From assembly GCA_947683625.1 (NCBI GenBank), contig CANTUR010000384.1:186001-250000 (forward strand): a DNA stretch of 64,000 bases, in the 5' to 3' direction. Source of the DNA: Mallotus nudiflorus (lineage: Eukaryota; Streptophyta; Magnoliopsida; Malpighiales; Euphorbiaceae). Shown piece by piece: positions 48,680 through 59,344 of the stretch (position 1 is the stretch's first letter; each line of letters begins with the position of its first letter). The notes under the pieces were generated by a model. It was not told the DNA's origin. It saw only the letters and a list, made by a program, of their open reading frames with translations, and ran no database searches. The position numbers and the translations under genes were made by a program.

Positions 48680-50580
48680 GAATAAATGGAATAACAACAA
48701 GGGAACTGGACCTTAGAAGACATCAAAGGAGCTCTGATGGATGACATGAGTGCTATGATGCAAGATGAGCTGAGACAAGCACTATCTAGACTGATGCAAC
48801 CTACTACTGTCATACTACCACCTGTAATTGAACAACCACCTGCTGCGAATCCTCTACCTATTGCCAATAATGCTGGGGCCAACCTTTTACTAAAAACCCA
48901 TATACTATCGATGTGAAGCTTGAGGATATCGAGAATTACATGGTAAAAAAGGCAAAGAAAGAATCCTTTGAACCAGTACACAACCACAAGTCCAAGCAGA
49001 TGCGAGCACTGACCCAGAAGATGTCCAAGATGGAAGAGCTTATCAAGGGACAAGGCATGGGGTATTCATTTCACTTCAATGACATGTTACAGATGGAAGA
49101 TGATAGGCTGCTTGACAAGTTCAAGATGCCACAACTGCAGAAATTTAATGGGAGAGGAGATCCGAGGATTCATCTCAGCCAATACACAATAACCATGAGC
49201 ACTACTAAAGTGCCATTAGCAATGATTACTAAGTTTTTTGTGTTATCCTTAGAGGGAATGGTTATAAACCGGTATCATGGGCTAGAAAAATCTATGAGAG
49301 CTTATTGGAAAGAACTATGTACTGCCTTTTTAAGATAATATGATTATAACACCTGGTTGGAAGTGTCCATCAGAGATCTAGAACTGACAAAGTAGAAACC
49401 TAATGAATCTTTCTCTGATTTCCTTACCAGATTCATGAATAAAGCAGGGCTGATGAAGAATAAGCTGGCTAAGAAGGATCAGGTTAGGATAATAGTTCAG
49501 AATGTGTCACCTAATCTAGTAAAGAGGTTGCAGATGATGAACCCCAAAACTTTTATAGACTTGTATAATGATGGTTTACAAGTAGAAGAGATTGAGAATG
49601 ATAATAAAAGAAGTTCTAGAGGCACTAGAACCCGAAACTACCCAACCGGGGGCTCATAATAAGGAAGTACTAGCCAAGTTGTGGAGGTTTATGCAATTCA
49701 GCAACCTCAGATATTCTCCAACTTCAACCAACCACTCTCTAAAGTCCTAGAATGATTGATCTAGAAAGACTTACTTTGACCCTTAACCTTCTCCAAACCA
49801 CCTAACCCGAATGTCCCAAACTACGACCCCAATAACTACTGTAAGTTTTACCAAGTAGTTGTCCACTCCACAAACACCTGTATTCACCTCAAACACAAGA
49901 TCTAAAACCTAATAAACTCTAAAAAAATCACAGACTTTGAAAAATCTAACTCTAACCTAAACACTAAAAATAATCCTTTACCTGACTACCAAAAAGTCCT
50001 ACCATCGACCACTATAATGATTAACTCAGGAGTGAGTGAAGAAGAAGTGCTAAACTCCTTTGAAAACCTAAACCCTATAGTTAATGGAGAATCTCCTAAT
50101 GCCTCTAGAGGAGTTGAGGATTTATTGGGGCAGCCTCAGGGAAATTTGACTATAAGGTATTTTATTCCAAATCGCCCTCTGTAAATATCTCAATTGAATC
50201 AATTGTGCCCTCAAGATGGGGTGATGACTTTGGTGATGGGCTAACAAAAGAAGAGAATAAGGAGTCTCTAAACTCCAGAATAGGGGATTGAGGAATTACT
50301 GAGAGCATTGAAGGAAAGGAAACGTGCACAATAAAAGTATAGAAGGATGGAAAGAGGGATAGAATCATTAAAGTTATAAATATTTGGTATGACTCTGATG
50401 AAGAGAGTTCCACTAGTCTGGATGTGTGGAATGATGACCCTAAAGTGAATCATGTCATTAGAAGTGGGAGGAATTACAAGGCAACAGAAAAAGAAGGTTG
50501 AGAGAGTTGTAGAAAGAGAAGAGACAAATGATGTAGAAACAAAAGAAAGGGAAAAGGAAGACCTGATTTTGGAATAACTG
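48680..50580 (+). pseudogene. Tat-type gag, decayed
   Basis: The fragments include LEDIKGALMDDMSAMMQDEL (about 48710), the gag core FKMPQLQKFNGRGDPRIHL (49117-49175), FLTRFMNKAG (about 49420) and a Cys/His segment with CKFYQ and HSTNTCIHLKHK (49842-49902), typical of Tat gag C-termini. The best continuous piece, 48913-49338, opens with a Val codon and continues upstream in frame as NPYTID, so it is not a true start. Stops at 49336 and 49393 and frame changes disable it. Gag would package the element RNA in cytoplasmic particles. Confidence 0.75.
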
Positions 50581-50619
50581 AAGAAGGTTAAGGAAAATGT
50601 CAGTATTTAGGAACTACTG

Positions 50620-51195
50620 ATGCACTCAGGCAACCATAGAAGAGCTTTAGTGAAAGCTTTGTCGAACATGAACATTGAAATAGTAGCCATACCCAAGGCT
50701 ATGGTAGCAAAGGTTACAGAAAAGAAATACGGGCTAATAACCTTCTCAGATGATGACCTACCTTTGGAAGGAAGAAATCATAACAAGGCACTATTTATCC
50801 CAATTGAAGTAAAAGGGAAAAGAACTAACTTTGTAATGGTTTATGATGGTTCTACCATTAATGTATGCATATTGAAGATCTTGCCTAACTTAGGTTTGAA
50901 AGCTGAAGACTTGACAGATTTAAACCTCATAATCAAAGCCTATGATGATAGCAATAGGAATATGAAGGGGATATTCCAAGCTCTGGTTAAAATAGGACCT
51001 GTGGAATCAACTATTAAGTTCACCATGATGGATATATCAATTACTTATGCCTTGTTATTGGGAAGGCCATGGTTCCATGCTCTGGGAGGGGTACCCTTGA
51101 CTATGCACCAGAAGATAAAATTCCCTCATGAAGGAGATGTAGTGACAAACGAAGCAGGAACCAATGCAGTTGTGGCTGCCATATTGGAAAAATAG
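50620..51195 (+). pseudogene. Tat-type aspartic protease region
   Basis: An open stretch of 191 codons. VYDGSTINVC (about 50840-50870) corresponds to the catalytic Asp region, and LLLGRPWFHALGGVPLTMHQ (51055-51114) is the conserved flap-side motif of Tat proteases. It is preceded and followed by stops, so it is one segment of a broken gag-pol frame. Confidence 0.75.
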
Positions 51196-51811
51196 AAATA
51201 AGTGTATGTTCCTTCTGGTTTTCAAATTACTAGGATATTTGACATGACTGAGATGGACCCAAGGGTTGCAAAAATGATGGAGAGCATAAATTACTAACTT
51301 AGAAGGGGGCTAGGCAAGAATGAGCAAAGAAGTCCTAACCTACCGGAATTTAAGATTCCAAAATGACACTAAAGGATTAGGGTGTGCTAAAATAGGATCT
51401 ACTAGCAGAAGGGCAAGAAAGAAGTAAAAGGCTAAGAGAAATAAGCCCCTAGAGAGAGTTGGGCCATTAAGTAAGAATTTCATCAAGTTAGGAGAGGGCA
51501 AGTACTATCTGGGTGTTAAGGAGTCCGTTAATGTCGTTGGTAAAAATGTTACTAGGTTAAATATTTTTAAGGACCAGATTATGGAAAACTTAGTCGAGAG
51601 TAACAAATAAGAAGTGATGAAGTAAGTAGTTAGAAGAATGGGGGATGCTACTGTTGAAGAGCTGTTGTAACTGCCACCTAAAGAGGAGCCACCCCAGGAT
51701 TTAGCTACTCTTATTAGTGATAGCTTTACTAATGTTTTTTATGAAGAAATTGATATAATAACGTTTGGTCTCTATAAAGATGAAAATTGTGTTTTTTCCA
51801 TAGTCAATGAT

Positions 51812-53215
51812 ATGAATGCTGGTTTTGCTTACTTATGTGATGTGCATCCTAATAGTTCTATGCATTATAACTTTGATCGTTCATGCATGTTTGACATTAA
51901 TTCAATTCAATTTAATTCATTTAACATGGGCATGAATGATAATCCAAAGAACATTTCTATATCACATGATGTAACTCCTGAAGAGAGGGAAAATTTTAAT
52001 AAAATACTAACAAAAAGAAAGGTAGTATTTGTTTAGACCTACGAAGACATGATAGGTTTAGACAGGGACATTGCAGAGCATCACATTCCAAATCATCTAG
52101 AAATAAAATTAGTTAAACAGAAATTGCATAGGCTAAAACCAGAATGGATTGAAAAGATAAGGGAAGAAATTGCTAAACAAATTCAGGCCAACCTTTTAGA
52201 GGTAGTAGATTATTCCCAATGGCTAGCAAACATAGTCCTGGTACCCGAGAAAGATGGTAAGGTGTGAATGTGTGTTGATTTCAGGGATTTAAATAAAGCA
52301 TGTCTGAAGGATGACTTCCCTTTACCTCATATCAATGTGATAGTGGATAGTGCAGCATCAAGTGCAATGTACTCCTTCATGGATGGGTTCTCTAGGTATA
52401 ATCAAATAATGATAGCAGTTATAGATAAGATTAAGACAACTTTCATCATGGCATAAAGGATGTATTGCTACAAGGCTATGCCTTTCAGGTTGAAGAATGC
52501 AGGTGCAACATATCAAAGGGCAACCACCACTTTTTTCCATGACATGATACATAAGGAAGTGGAGGTATATGTAGATGATATGATGGTCAAGTTAGAAACA
52601 AGAGAGGAACATTTTGAAGTACTGGAAAAATTATTGGCACGCATTAAAAGTATAATTTAAGACTCAACCTAAATAAATGTGTTTTTAAAGTTACTTCAGA
52701 GAAGTTATTGGGGCATATAGTCAGTAGTAGAGGAATCGAAGTGGATCCAGATAAAGTGAAAGCCATTCAGGAAATGCTAGCACTAAGGACAGAGAAAGAT
52801 GTGAGAGGGTTCATAGGCAGGTTACAGTACATTAGTAGGTTCATTGCAAGGCTTACTAATATATGTGACCCAATCTTTAAGCTTCTGAGAAAAGATCAAC
52901 CTATCGAGTGGAATGATGATCATCAAAGGGCCTTTAATAAGATAAAGGAGTATCTCACTAATCCACATGTACTTAAACCATCGAGGCTAGGTAAACCCTT
53001 GATCCTATATTTGGCTCTAGAAGAAAAGGCAATGGGAGCAATGTTAGCACAAGAAGAGCTAGATGGGATAGTGCATACAGTGTATTACCTTAGCAAGAAG
53101 TTACTGCCATATGAAGAAAAGTATGATTTGGTAGAGAAGACATATTTGATAATGATCTAGGCAATAAGGAAATTGAGGCATTACTTTCAGTCTTATAAGG
53201 TTCATGCCATTTCAA
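51812..53215 (+). pseudogene. Tat-type reverse transcriptase and first RNase H
   Basis: Reverse transcriptase motifs in order: LKPEWIEKIREEI (about 52135), VDFRDLNKAC (52272), FPLPHINVIVD (about 52318), AMPFRLKNAGATYQRA (52477), the active site YVDDMMVK (about 52570), and LGHIVSSRGIEVDPDKV (52709). The RNase H of the gypsy type follows with YLALEEKAMGAML and LPYEEKYDLVEK (53010-53145). Stops at 52034, 52265, 52454, 52658 and 53158 break it. Those at 52034 and 53158 sit where Trp is conserved in the family (TGG to TAG), and that at 52265 where Arg is expected (CGA to TGA). Confidence 0.88.
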
Positions 53216-53419
53216 AATAGACCCCTTAAGATGCTTATTGCAGGCACCTACTTTGACCAAAAGGATGTCTCGATGGCTTATTCTCTTGACTGAATTTGAT
53301 ATAGAGTACATTACCCTAAAGGTTATTAAGGAAAGGATAGTAGCAGAATTTTTAGCTCAAAATGCAGTAAAAGGCAATGAATAATGGAGCCTAGAATTCC
53401 TAAATGAGAATCTATTAAT

Positions 53420-53890
53420 TATAAAGCATCAGGAATGGAAGCTTTATTTTGATGGTACAGTAAACAATAAAGGAGTTAGGTTAGGAGTGATCCTTATTAA
53501 GCTAGAGGGAGAAACCATACCAATGGCCAAGAAGATGAATTTCAAAGTAACCAATAATATGGCTGAGTATGAAGTGTGCATTCATGGAGTAAAAGCGGTG
53601 ATAGCAGCTGGAGTAAAAGAGTTGTTAGTATATGGGAATTCTATATTGGTTATCAGCCAGGCTAATAAGGAATAGGAAGTGAAAAAGGGAAAGTTAAAAC
53701 CCTACATCTACTATTTGAAAGCTTTAACAAAGAATTTCACTAAATGTCTCATTATCCATCTATCAAGAGATGATAATCAGATGGAAAATGCACTAGCAAC
53801 ACTCTCTTTAATATGGGATAGTCTGATTGGGTTGACTATAAGGCCATTAGTGATCATGAAATCAAAGGCTCCATGTTATGGAGGTGAGTA
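53420..53890 (+). pseudogene. Second, archaeal-type RNase H (Tat lineage marker)
   Basis: EWKLYFDGTVNNKGVRLGVIL (53437-53503) carries the first catalytic Asp, NNMAEYEVCIHGVKAV (about 53549-53596) the Glu, and VYGNSILVISQANKE (53629-53673) the region where the next Asp is normally found; here it reads YGNS, so that Asp is apparently lost. A TAG stop at 53674 replaces the conserved Trp. A second RNase H in this position is characteristic of Tat/Ogre elements. Confidence 0.82.
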
Positions 53891-54129
53891 GATTATGGGA
53901 ATTCAGATAGGGCCTCAAAAGAAGCCATGGTTTTATAATGTTTAGAGGTTCATTGAGGAAGGAAAATATCTAGATGAGGCCACTTCAAAAGAAATATATG
54001 CCCTGCGTGTTCTTGCATATAATTTTGCAAGTCACGATGGGGTGTTGTATAAGAGAATATTAAATGGAATGCAACTCAGATGTCTTAAGAAAGATGAAGC
54101 AGAAGAGGTGATGAAAGAGGTTTATGTAG

Positions 54130-55160
54130 GGCTTGTGATTCTCAAATGAATGGGATAATCCTAGCAAAGAAGATAATCAGATAAGGATATTACTGGATGA
54201 GCATGGAAAATGATTATATTAGAACCGTGAGACAATGCCATCAGTGTCAAATCTATGGGAACCTCAACCACCTTCCTCTAACGGTGCTAAATAGTTTATC
54301 ATCTCCTTATCCTTTTGCGGTGTGGGGGGATTGATATCATAGGAGAAATAAGGCCAACAACATTGAATGGGCATAAGTACATAGTTATACCAATTGATTA
54401 CTTCTCTAAATAGGTAGAGTTTGAGTCTCTCAATGCTCTAAAGGTATAACAGATGGCCCGATTTATCAAGAAGAATCTCATTTGTAGATATGGGGTTCCA
54501 CATCATGTAGTGACAGACAATGGGGTTCAGTTTCAAGAAGAAATGGCAGAGTTATTGTAGAAGTATGGAATCGAGCATTATAAGTCTTCACCGTATCGAC
54601 CTCAAGCTAATGAAGCAGTGGAAACAATAAATATAAATATCAAGAAAATCCTCTCTAAAATGGTTAAAACTTACAAGGATTGGTCTGAGTTTCTTCCCTT
54701 TGCCTTATGGGGATACAAAACTATAGCCAGAACTGCCACAGGCCAAACTTCATTCTCCTTAGTGTACGGCTATGAAGCAGTTTTGCCAATAGAAAATGAG
54801 ATCAAGTCTCTAAGAGTAGTTATGGAGGCCAAAATGCCCAAGAGTGAATGGGCATGGAACAAATATGATCATTTAGAGAAGAGGATGAATGTTTTGTTTC
54901 ATACCCAGATATACCAGAAGAGGATAGCAAGGGCATTTAACAAGAAGGTAAATTCGGGGAAGATAAAAGCTGGGGATATAGTACTAAAACAATCCAGAGT
55001 AGTGGTGTTCGATCCAAGAGGAAAGTTCAGACCAAACTGGGAAGGACCATACTTAGTCAAGTTAGTTCTGCCAAAGAGAGCCGCTAAAATATCTTATCTT
55101 GAAGGGAATGAGTTCATGGAGCCTGTTAACCTGGATTGCCTCAAGAAATACTATCTATAA
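54130..55160 (+). pseudogene. Tat-type integrase
   Basis: The zinc region shows VRQCHQCQIYGN (about 54223-54256). The core shows Asp in GIDIIGEIRPT (about 54330), Asp in VVTDNGVQF (about 54513) and Glu in NEAVETININIKKIL (about 54609-54650), so the DDE triad is readable. The last 180 codons (54618-55160) are open and end FMEPVNLDCLKKYYL, the usual Tat pol C-terminus. Upstream stops and a frame change near 54130-54320 disable it. No chromodomain follows, as expected for Tat. Confidence 0.85.
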
Positions 55161-55195
55161 AAATAAATAAAAGTAGTATAAAGAAAATAAAAGTT

Positions 55196-55815
55196 TGTTG
55201 ACTAGAAAACCTGAAAAGGCTAGTCAGGCAAAAATTAGGACATTCCCACAGTTCAGAAAACCCATAAAGGGCTGGTAGGAAAAAAATAGGGAATAAAATA
55301 AAATTAAAAAAGGTCCTGTTGATTAGAAAACCCATAAATGACTGGTCAGGAAAAAATTAGGGAAATAAAATGTGAGCAAAAAATATTCAATGAAAAAATT
55401 CGAAAGGACTAGCTAATAACAGAAGTTATGTCATATGATGTAGCAAATGTACTCATTTTTTCCCTAATTAATTAATCTTATTAAAATTGAAATTCTGTTA
55501 TGACATTGCATGTTCTATCTTCTTTATAATACATAAGCACTAGAAAGGAAAACAAAACATAAAAGATTAAGACTAGCACTATGAGACCATTTTGTTTTAA
55601 TGGTGCCTATGATTCTTCCTCTGAGATTCATCATGTAAAACTTGGATCCTATTATATCTAGAAAATTTGGGTGGCTCTGTAGCTTATATCACGACCCACA
55701 TTTGAAAAGTAAAGAACCCGCTAAGTTGAAAACCCGAAAGGGTGGCTTGGGCAAAAGTTAGGGCATGCTTGTTAAGTTGAAAACCCAAAAGGGAAGCTTA
55801 GAAAAATTTAAGGCA
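55196..55815 (+). repeat. Dispersed stem-loop repeat units after integrase
   Basis: Five related units near 55196, 55252, 55316, 55723 and 55773 share a GTTGA(CTAG)AAAACCC core and end in CAAAAATTAGGG-like text. Several can fold; in the first, GACTAG pairs with CTAGTC across 14 bases. Confidence 0.7.
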
Positions 55816-55847
55816 TAAAAAAAATCAATTAACTCACTTAGGATCAT

Positions 55848-57910
55848 CTATTCATTCAAGTCTAATTTCACAAAAGGGAAGTTTGAAATAGAGCAATATA
55901 AAAGATAGTTTGTCCTAACTATAAAATAGAAAATAGCCTGGAATCGATCATCCCGAGCTCTAGAATCAGGCCATGGGCTCCATCCTCTACTATAGTCATC
56001 ATGATGATAAGTATCTAGAGGTCTAGCAGATGAAGTGCCAGTATTGTAGGGGTCAAGGCCTGAGTCAGCAAGCCGCCTGCGAAGCATCTCAATCTCCCGC
56101 TTTAGATCCCGTGAATAACTCTGCATATATAGGAAGCATTATATCATATGCACTTCATGCACACCATGCATACATTTGCATAATAAGTGTATATATACTT
56201 ACTAGCCAACTATCTGTGACCTGCATACTAAATAACCTCTAAGATGAGATAAGTCCATATAGATACTTTGCTTGTGTCCGGGGGACTTATTTTGCAAAAT
56301 TGTACTAACATTAATACCAAGTGTATAGGTAAAACAAAAAGCAAATCATGCAAACTCACATGAGATATATCAGCTGGGGAAAAACTAGGGAGTTGAGTAT
56401 CACTGAAATGCATTTGTTGCTCAACTAAAGTTTGAACAGTGGGCCTTAATAAAACATTGATCTATCTAGAAGAGATACATCACCAAAAATAGCACCAGCA
56501 AAAGCTCCCTCATGGCTAGTCCCAACATGTTGAGTGTGATGTACATAGCTAGGATTGGGCTCAAGGACCTCAGGTGCAATCTTAGGCCCAGGGGCAGCCT
56601 CACTCTCCTGTGCAGTCTCAAACCCCTTATCAGCCCCAAGCACCTCCTTTATCACTTCATCGATAGGGAAACGAACCTCCTTAATCTGTGAAAAGAAAAT
56701 TATAAGAAAAGAATAAGTGATTAGAAGAGGTCCATAAAAGAAATGATCAAAAGTTACCCTAGCTTGATCAATAGGAACCTGCTCCAAGAGGTTCTCATGG
56801 AAAAACTGCTGGTAATAACGAGACCGCTTCATAAAAATCATGGCATGATAACCCTATAACACCTCCCTCAATTTTGAACCTATTAAACAGGAACTATAAA
56901 GCATTGAGTAGGGGACAACAATAGGAATACGATGTCGGGAAGGTCCAGAGCACCACCGATATATCCGCTCTCCCAAATACCACATTCGACAGCCATAACC
57001 AAGGAGCAAAACCCTCATCTCCTCAAGTCATACTGTAGTATCCATGAAATCATATCACTAGATGTCATCAGCTCCCTTCAGCCAATTAGAATAGATTTAC
57101 AAAATTAGTATTAATTAAGTTTAACATGTATTAAGTCATAAAGTACTAATGATTTTATTTTCTTACTAGGTCCCATTCGATGGTGTTCAGTTGATCATGA
57201 TAGGTCTACAGAATATTCTTGACTCTCGCTAGATGGAAAGAGCCCCATCTCTTCATCAGGGGGAGACTCCTGTCAGAGCTGATAGCCTCAAAGCCACAAA
57301 TCAACCCAATCTCTATGCTCCAGATTTGAAAAATAAGTCAACAAAAAGAAAGAAAAGAAAATAGAAGAAGAGAAACGAAAAAGGGACAGACGCACATCCA
57401 GGACATGCCAAAAGCAGCACATAGTGACTGTGCCTCTACAGACAGTGTCCAATCTATAATACAAATAAGCCAGCATTGTACATCCCCAATTAAGAGTGAT
57501 AACTCGATCTAAATCATAAAGGGCATTGAGTAGTGTAATACTGACTTCGTGACCAGTCTCGTAGAAAAGGGTCGTGCTAAGCAAGATCAGAAGGAAGCAC
57601 CTCACCTTATGAGTAATCTGGTGAGGTATGGCAGTGGGAAGACATTTGAATCCCTCGACAAATAATGAAAGAACAATGTTCTTCCAGTTCTTCCATGCTG
57701 GGAAAAATCCAATCAAGTCTCGCATATACTGACTCCGTGCATGCTCGGGGAGACTGCAATAACTAATGTCAAAGGAAATGAAAGTCCTTTCGAAGGTGAT
57801 CCTAGTGATAGCTGAGAAACTTATGGGCAAAATGGTTAACTCACCTACATGAGTATGGAATGTATGGGTGGTGTCCATCCAAACTCACTTAGTGTGAATA
57901 AAGAATGGCG
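55848..57910 (-). pseudogene. Antisense multi-exon gene-like block, plant-mobile-domain type
   Basis: Reading the - strand, coding-like pieces follow each other with plausible GT-AG introns. The first (57288-57910) has MDTTHTFHTHVGELTILPIS, FSAITRITF and ARSQYMRDLIG, the pattern of plant mobile domain (PMD, aminotransferase-like) proteins. Next comes text around 57310-57167 (LMKRWGSFHLARVKN, DQLNTIEW), then 57032-56758 (LLLGYGCRMWYLGERIYRW), 56685-56360 (IKEVRFPIDEVIKEV onward), a possible 18-nt exon at 56203-56220 and a last piece 56120-55848 with a heptad-like segment (LKREIEMLRRRLADSG). Candidate introns: 57033-57166, 56686-56757, 56221-56359 and 56121-56202. A TGA just upstream of the first piece, a stop near 56860 and a one-base slip near 56455 suggest it is now defective. 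Extra antisense frames are known in Tat-type elements; function unknown. Confidence 0.55.
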
Positions 57911-58880
57911 ATCGGACCTCCCTTAAGTTGTCGAAAGCCCAATAATAAATTGTTTAAATCCAGAGGCCTACACTAGCTGCGAAATATTCTCCGATAGCCC
58001 ATGAAATAATTCACGAGCTGTGTGAAAATAGCCCATGAATTTCATCGGTCGCTAGGAGAATTTCGAGGGAGAAATAATAATTAATTGACTAAAAAAATTG
58101 GATTGACAAAATAGAATGTTGATCAGCATTACACAAATACCGACCAGTTTTTAGACTTTTGACTCTGATTTTCAGATACCCGATCGACTATTCACCTAAA
58201 ACTCAATACTTTCGAGTTTAATTTTTAAATTTTCATGCATTTTTTAATAATTTCTAGTCTAATTTCAATAATGTACATACTACTCTATATTCTAAAATTT
58301 GATACTGATTACTAACTGTATGAATAAATTTTTGCAGAAATAAATAAAAATGAGGGAATGATACCTCATTACCCACGTCCGTGCACCTATGAAGGTAAAG
58401 ACGGGTCAAAGGAAGCAAGGAATAGCCCTCCCAAAGTCTGAGGTTGTTCTAAGGAAAATAGAAAGGCACAATGGCTAGGTCAGCTAGAATCTCTACTCCC
58501 TCATGGAATCCATATTGTGGGTCAGCCATAGGATCAGATGGTTCATGAATTGGACTTCAAATAAGCAAGAAATTAAAGGAGGAAAATCAAGTGAAAAGAA
58601 AATAAAAAATTTGAAACAATCGGTAAAAAGGAATGAAAGCAATTGGCAAAATGAGGAAATGAAGCTTTTATTAAAATGAAAAATATCCATTTTGATCCTT
58701 GGAACTTCATTACATTTAAAACCAAATTTACTCTTTGTAATTTCAACCATAATTACATTTTAATTATGATTTAATTCGTAAATAATTCATTCAACTCACA
58801 TCATCCATCAATAATTTATTATTAATTGTGTTTGTATTTATTTTGAATTATCTGTCAAGTACATAATGTAGAATATTGCA
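57911..58880 (-). other. Upstream part of the antisense block, function unclear
   Basis: Short - strand pieces such as GFHEGVEILADLAIVPFYFP (58448-58507) might be a first exon of the antisense gene, but no chain of splice sites could be fixed. One palindrome unit AATGTTGATCAGCATT at 58115-58130 matches the 20-bp array at 38468-38610. Confidence 0.3.
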
Positions 58881-59330
58881 GAATTCAACTTTACATTTCT
58901 ACATGTATCATTTCAATCAAATGTTAAAATTCGTTTCATGTTACACAGTAGTTGAAACACAAATTTTCAAAATTATCATGTTATGTGTTACACAATGGTC
59001 ATAACATAAATTTCAAATTCCACTTGTTATATGCTTCAATAGCAGTTATAACATGACCGTTTTTAGACTTTACTACCAGACACTACACGGCAGTTATGGT
59101 GATGTCGCTAAACATCCCACAGGGAATATAGCGGATTTTAAATCACTAGATGTTCCATAGGAACTACAACACCATTTTTAAAGCTCGCTAGATGTCCCAT
59201 GGGGAATATAGCGAGGGTCATCACATTCATTTCATTGAACATCCCACATGGAATATAACCAAATTCATTATCACTAGATGTCCTAAAAGGAATATAGTGC
59301 AATTTGTCAGACACTACACAATAACTACAA
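58880..59330. repeat. Degenerate tandem repeats in the Tat-type 3' region
   Basis: Units of about 40-50 bp recur. The clearest start near 59107, 59141, 59189, 59235 and 59270 and share CTAGATGTCCCATGGGGAAT-like text; the unit at 59188-59215 runs from CGCTA to TAGCG and can fold. Weaker, related units with GTTACACA and AGTTATAACATG lie at 58940-59100. Such arrays in the 3' untranslated region are known in Tat/Ogre elements. Confidence 0.7.
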
Positions 59331-59344
59331 TATTATTGATAAAC

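Noticed and set aside
59340..59344. TAAAC as target duplication of the right-edge chromovirus
   Set aside because: The other flank is outside the window, so it cannot be tested.
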